A stretch of 34,968 bases of DNA from Bacteroidaceae bacterium. Its GTDB lineage: Bacteria > Bacteroidota > Bacteroidia > Bacteroidales > Bacteroidaceae. This document shows, one piece after another, positions 31,998-34,968 of this stretch. The notes below the pieces were generated by a model, which saw only the letters and a program-made list of their open reading frames with translations, ran no database searches and was not told where the DNA came from. The stretch covers positions 1 through 34,968 of the forward strand of contig BLLV01000160.1 in NCBI GenBank assembly GCA_011959205.1, read 5' to 3'. How positions within the stretch are numbered: the first letter of the stretch is position 1; every line of letters begins with the position of its first letter. Both the position numbers and the translations under genes were made by a program.

Positions 31998-34937
31998 TTA
32001 CTGATTTGCTTTTGTTGATTCAACCTCACACTTGGCAACAGCTTTCAAAGTACCCCAATAGTAAGTAATTTCCACCGGAATCCACAATGTGAATTTCTGA
32101 ACATTGCCTTCATTGTTCTTGTAAACAATCTTAGTAGTGTTCAAAGCAGCAACATTTTCAATATTTACCACATTATTTTGAACGCCCTCACCAGTCACAG
32201 ACAGTTCCAGTTTATTAGTCACTTCAGAAACTTTCTTTCTGGTACCAGTCAAGTCACATTCTGCATTAGCGATATCAACTTTAATAGTGCTGAATTCATA
32301 ATAAGGATACAGGCTAACACCATTTTCTACAGCACTTACGTACGAACCGGCATTCTTAACAATCAATGCTTCTTCACGCCAGTCTTTCAGGTCAAACAAA
32401 TCACCTAACACAATGGAAGAACCATTTGCCTGAGCATCAATAAACTTAGCTTGGTCGCCATCAAGAACATCAACCGGACGCAAGAAACGTACCTTGAAGT
32501 TTTCTGTACCCAAAGCTAATGCACAGTCATCATAAGTAGCAACAATTTCAACATTTGCAAAATGCTTAGGAACCAAGTGGCCATATAGGTTCAAAAGTTT
32601 CTTAGCACTGTCAGTAGTTGCATAAGTAAGGGTTCCGTCAGCTGCGATAGAAGCGACAAGATTACCTGCAACGTCAGCTGCACCTACATACAATTTAGTG
32701 TGATCAGTACCACGAACAAGCTGATATTTAACGTTATTCTGGTTAGGATCTGCAATTTCCGGTTGTACAGCTGCAAATTCATAAGAATAAGCAGTTCCCA
32801 AAGTTGCCAAATCATAGTACTGGTTTTGAGTTGCAGAAGTCTTAGCCACTTTAACCACATTACCCTCAAAGTTATCATCCAAATCCTTAGAATAATCCTT
32901 CACAGTCTTACCATCAGTAGTAGGTCTTGGAACATTCATACGTACCGTATCTCTCTTGGCTACAGTAGATTCAGTAGTAGGATACCAGTAAGCCTTGATC
33001 TTATCTCCGAATGTTACTTCCGGTTTTACGGCAATAGTCACAGTAAACGGTACATATACAAAGAATTTCGTATCAGTCTTAGACTGGAAGCAAGCATACA
33101 ATGTCACTGTGCGGTTCGGCAATTTAGAAATAGCATCCATTTCATCGAAATCTGCCGTCCATGTAATAATGTCATTGGTAGTTGCTACATTTGTAAAGTC
33201 ACTAGAGATTGTCAAATCGCCATATACATTATTTGCAACTTCAGTAAATGTTTTTTGGCCATTATTGGTAATGTAAGTCTTTCCTGCTACAAATTCGAAT
33301 GAATTTACAAATTCAGCCTTAGTCATCTTCAATGCTTCAATGATCTTACCAGACATATCATCCCATGTAATTCCATCCTCGAAGCCATCACATACATAAG
33401 GTTTAGTTGCATTAAATACTTCAGGCAGAGTCTGAATGCCCAGATCCTTCACAATATGCAATTTAACATAACCTGCAAGGACAATATTTTTACCATCCAT
33501 CAACTTAACCAATACGATAGGAGTTCTGCCTACAGCCGAAATACCATCTTCATTGGTGCTGCATGGAGTAGTATTTCCATTTGCATTTACATAGCAAGGA
33601 GTAAAAATACCATTGTTATCAACTGTACCATACTTATTCTCTTCTGTTTTATTAGCACCTGTCTTATAGCCCAACATTTCATATTCAAAATGCAAGCCAT
33701 AATCAGCCACATTTGCATAAGCCATAATCTGATGTTCAGCATCAGATGCTGCAGCTTTAATATCAGCCTGAGTATAATGTACATTCAAATACTTAGTCAA
33801 ATCAAGAGTACCACCATTATACTTCACGTCGATAGTTGCTTCTGCCTTAGCAGCATCTTCACCCTTGATATACAGTTCATGCTTTTTAGCACCCAAAGTA
33901 CAAAGATCATTTTCTGTTTCCAATGTATTGAATGCAATAGCTTTAAAGGTAACGACAGCCGGCAAGATAGCAGCATAGTCAGAAGTAACCGTTGTATCTT
34001 TAGCTTCTTCATTCTGATAAGTACCGGTCAAAGCCATTACAGATACATTTTTGTCAGCTACAATTTTCAAACCGGCAGGGTTTTCCACTTTATAAACCAC
34101 TTCCAAATCACCGTTAGCCAATTGCTTACTGGTGCTATATACCGGTTTAGGAGTTGCGACAGCACGTGAAGATGCATCTACATATTCAGGTTCACTATAT
34201 AAGAATCCCCATGCAACATTGGTCAGGTTTGCTGTTGTAGGATTTACACGATAAACAGCTTTAGATAAAGAACCAATAGTATATTCACCGTCGGCAGCAA
34301 CATTTATAAAGGTATTTTTTTCACTGATAGTGAAACTTGCTTTTTCATGATTCTCACCTTGAGCAGTTCCTGTAAATGCCTTATAAATACCCGAAGCATA
34401 CGGATAACGAGTTGCTTCGATGCCATTTTCATACAAAGAAGGAACAAATACCAAGCTACTCAGTTTATCACCGATAATAGCCAGCAATTCATTTCTAAGT
34501 TCTTTGATTCTACGGTCAATCTCAGCCATTTCAGCTTTACCCGCATTTTGTTTCAGGTTATCAACATCCGACTTAACTGAATTTAAAGTAGACTCAATAG
34601 TAGCTAACTTATTTCCCAAGTTGTCAACTTTAGTCTGAGCAGCAGTCACCTTCTCGGTCAAGTTTGTTATAACAGCAGCATCAGCCTTACCTGCTATTGC
34701 AGCTTCCAAAGCAGCTTTAGCTGTCGCCAGTTCAGAAGTTGCGCTCTGTTTAGCAGCATCAATATTAGCCTGCAACTGAGAGATCTGAGTGTTCAGAGTC
34801 TCGGGAGTAACAAGCTTGTCAATTTGTCCTTGCAAATTATCGATGTCATCATCGTAGTCTTTACAAGACACAAATGTTCCTGTCGAAGTAACCATCAAGG
34901 CTCCGAACAGGATTGCACTTAAAAACTTTTTGTTCAT
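31998..34937 (-). CDS. Large surface lipoprotein with N-terminal coiled coil, 979 residues
   Basis: The signal ends at Cys25 (TGTFVSCKDYDDDID). The acidic DYDDDID right after the cysteine is a surface-export signal in Bacteroidales. Residues about 30-160 form a long heptad coiled coil (IDNLQGQIDKL, LTEKVTAAQTKVDNLGNKLATIESTLNSVKSDVDNLKQN). The rest is beta-rich, with repeated strand-turn patterns and alanine-, threonine- and valine-rich segments, as in surface-layer or adhesin proteins. No enzyme motif is visible. Codon use suggests high expression. An S-layer-like or adhesion role is inferred. The promoter lies near or beyond the right edge, so phase variation by an invertible promoter cannot be judged here. 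Confidence 0.8.
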   Translation of the reverse strand: MNKKFLSAILFGALMVTSTGTFVSCKDYDDDIDNLQGQIDKLVTPETLNTQISQLQANIDAAKQSATSELATAKAALEAAIAGKADAAVITNLTEKVTAAQTKVDNLGNKLATIESTLNSVKSDVDNLKQNAGKAEMAEIDRRIKELRNELLAIIGDKLSSLVFVPSLYENGIEATRYPYASGIYKAFTGTAQGENHEKASFTISEKNTFINVAADGEYTIGSLSKAVYRVNPTTANLTNVAWGFLYSEPEYVDASSRAVATPKPVYSTSKQLANGDLEVVYKVENPAGLKIVADKNVSVMALTGTYQNEEAKDTTVTSDYAAILPAVVTFKAIAFNTLETENDLCTLGAKKHELYIKGEDAAKAEATIDVKYNGGTLDLTKYLNVHYTQADIKAAASDAEHQIMAYANVADYGLHFEYEMLGYKTGANKTEENKYGTVDNNGIFTPCYVNANGNTTPCSTNEDGISAVGRTPIVLVKLMDGKNIVLAGYVKLHIVKDLGIQTLPEVFNATKPYVCDGFEDGITWDDMSGKIIEALKMTKAEFVNSFEFVAGKTYITNNGQKTFTEVANNVYGDLTISSDFTNVATTNDIITWTADFDEMDAISKLPNRTVTLYACFQSKTDTKFFVYVPFTVTIAVKPEVTFGDKIKAYWYPTTESTVAKRDTVRMNVPRPTTDGKTVKDYSKDLDDNFEGNVVKVAKTSATQNQYYDLATLGTAYSYEFAAVQPEIADPNQNNVKYQLVRGTDHTKLYVGAADVAGNLVASIAADGTLTYATTDSAKKLLNLYGHLVPKHFANVEIVATYDDCALALGTENFKVRFLRPVDVLDGDQAKFIDAQANGSSIVLGDLFDLKDWREEALIVKNAGSYVSAVENGVSLYPYYEFSTIKVDIANAECDLTGTRKKVSEVTNKLELSVTGEGVQNNVVNIENVAALNTTKIVYKNNEGNVQKFTLWIPVEITYYWGTLKAVAKCEVESTKANQ

Positions 34938-34968
34938 AATAGAAAAACTTTAAATTTATAAATTTAAA

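Overview
The window looks like a Bacteroides or Phocaeicola chromosome (order Bacteroidales). The evidence is the TAnnTTTG-type -7 promoter boxes, the near absence of Shine-Dalgarno sites, RteC-like and Bacteroides-type mobilization genes, the long form of IspG, tandem Na/Pi transporters with PhoU tails, and a CKDYDDDID-type surface lipoprotein. The species cannot be fixed from sequence reading alone.

Positions 1-10560 are accessory DNA, most simply read as the right part of an integrated mobilizable element. From the left it carries a tight, AT-rich plus-strand cassette of envelope genes: a 53-residue lipoprotein, a 222-residue outer-membrane protein, a 763-residue TonB-receptor-like barrel, and an 83-residue lipoprotein built from 16-residue repeats. 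The cassette runs directly into an RteC-like regulator that is split between two frames, followed by a helix-turn-helix protein. Facing it on the minus strand is the classic mobilization and replication block: an HTH protein, a RepA-like ATPase, a TOPRIM primase, a candidate oriT, MobC, an HUH relaxase and a membrane coiled-coil protein. A 302-residue orphan gene follows, and the block ends next to a tRNA-Leu gene (CAA anticodon). No integrase is present, so the left end of the element probably lies outside the window.

From 10598 onward the content is ordinary core chromosome: tRNA-Leu, mannose-1-phosphate guanylyltransferase, a HIT protein, GreA, a thioredoxin-fold lipoprotein without its CxxC motif, PNPase, rubredoxin, a sirtuin without the usual zinc cysteines, two FKBP isomerases, two tandem Na/Pi transporters, a TGS-domain nucleoside kinase, sigma-54, a PAP2-like membrane protein, GcvH, PurE, IspG, glutaminase, a small lipoprotein and a 979-residue surface lipoprotein. 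Most transcription units end in clear hairpin terminators.

The less ordinary material is the envelope cassette joined to the split RteC gene, the nested palindromes before mobC, the 302-residue orphan with a dyad over its promoter, a 22-bp-period tandem repeat before the sirtuin gene, a nested dyad after manC, and several REP-like palindromes. I did not find a clearly new multi-gene system. The envelope cassette is the best candidate.
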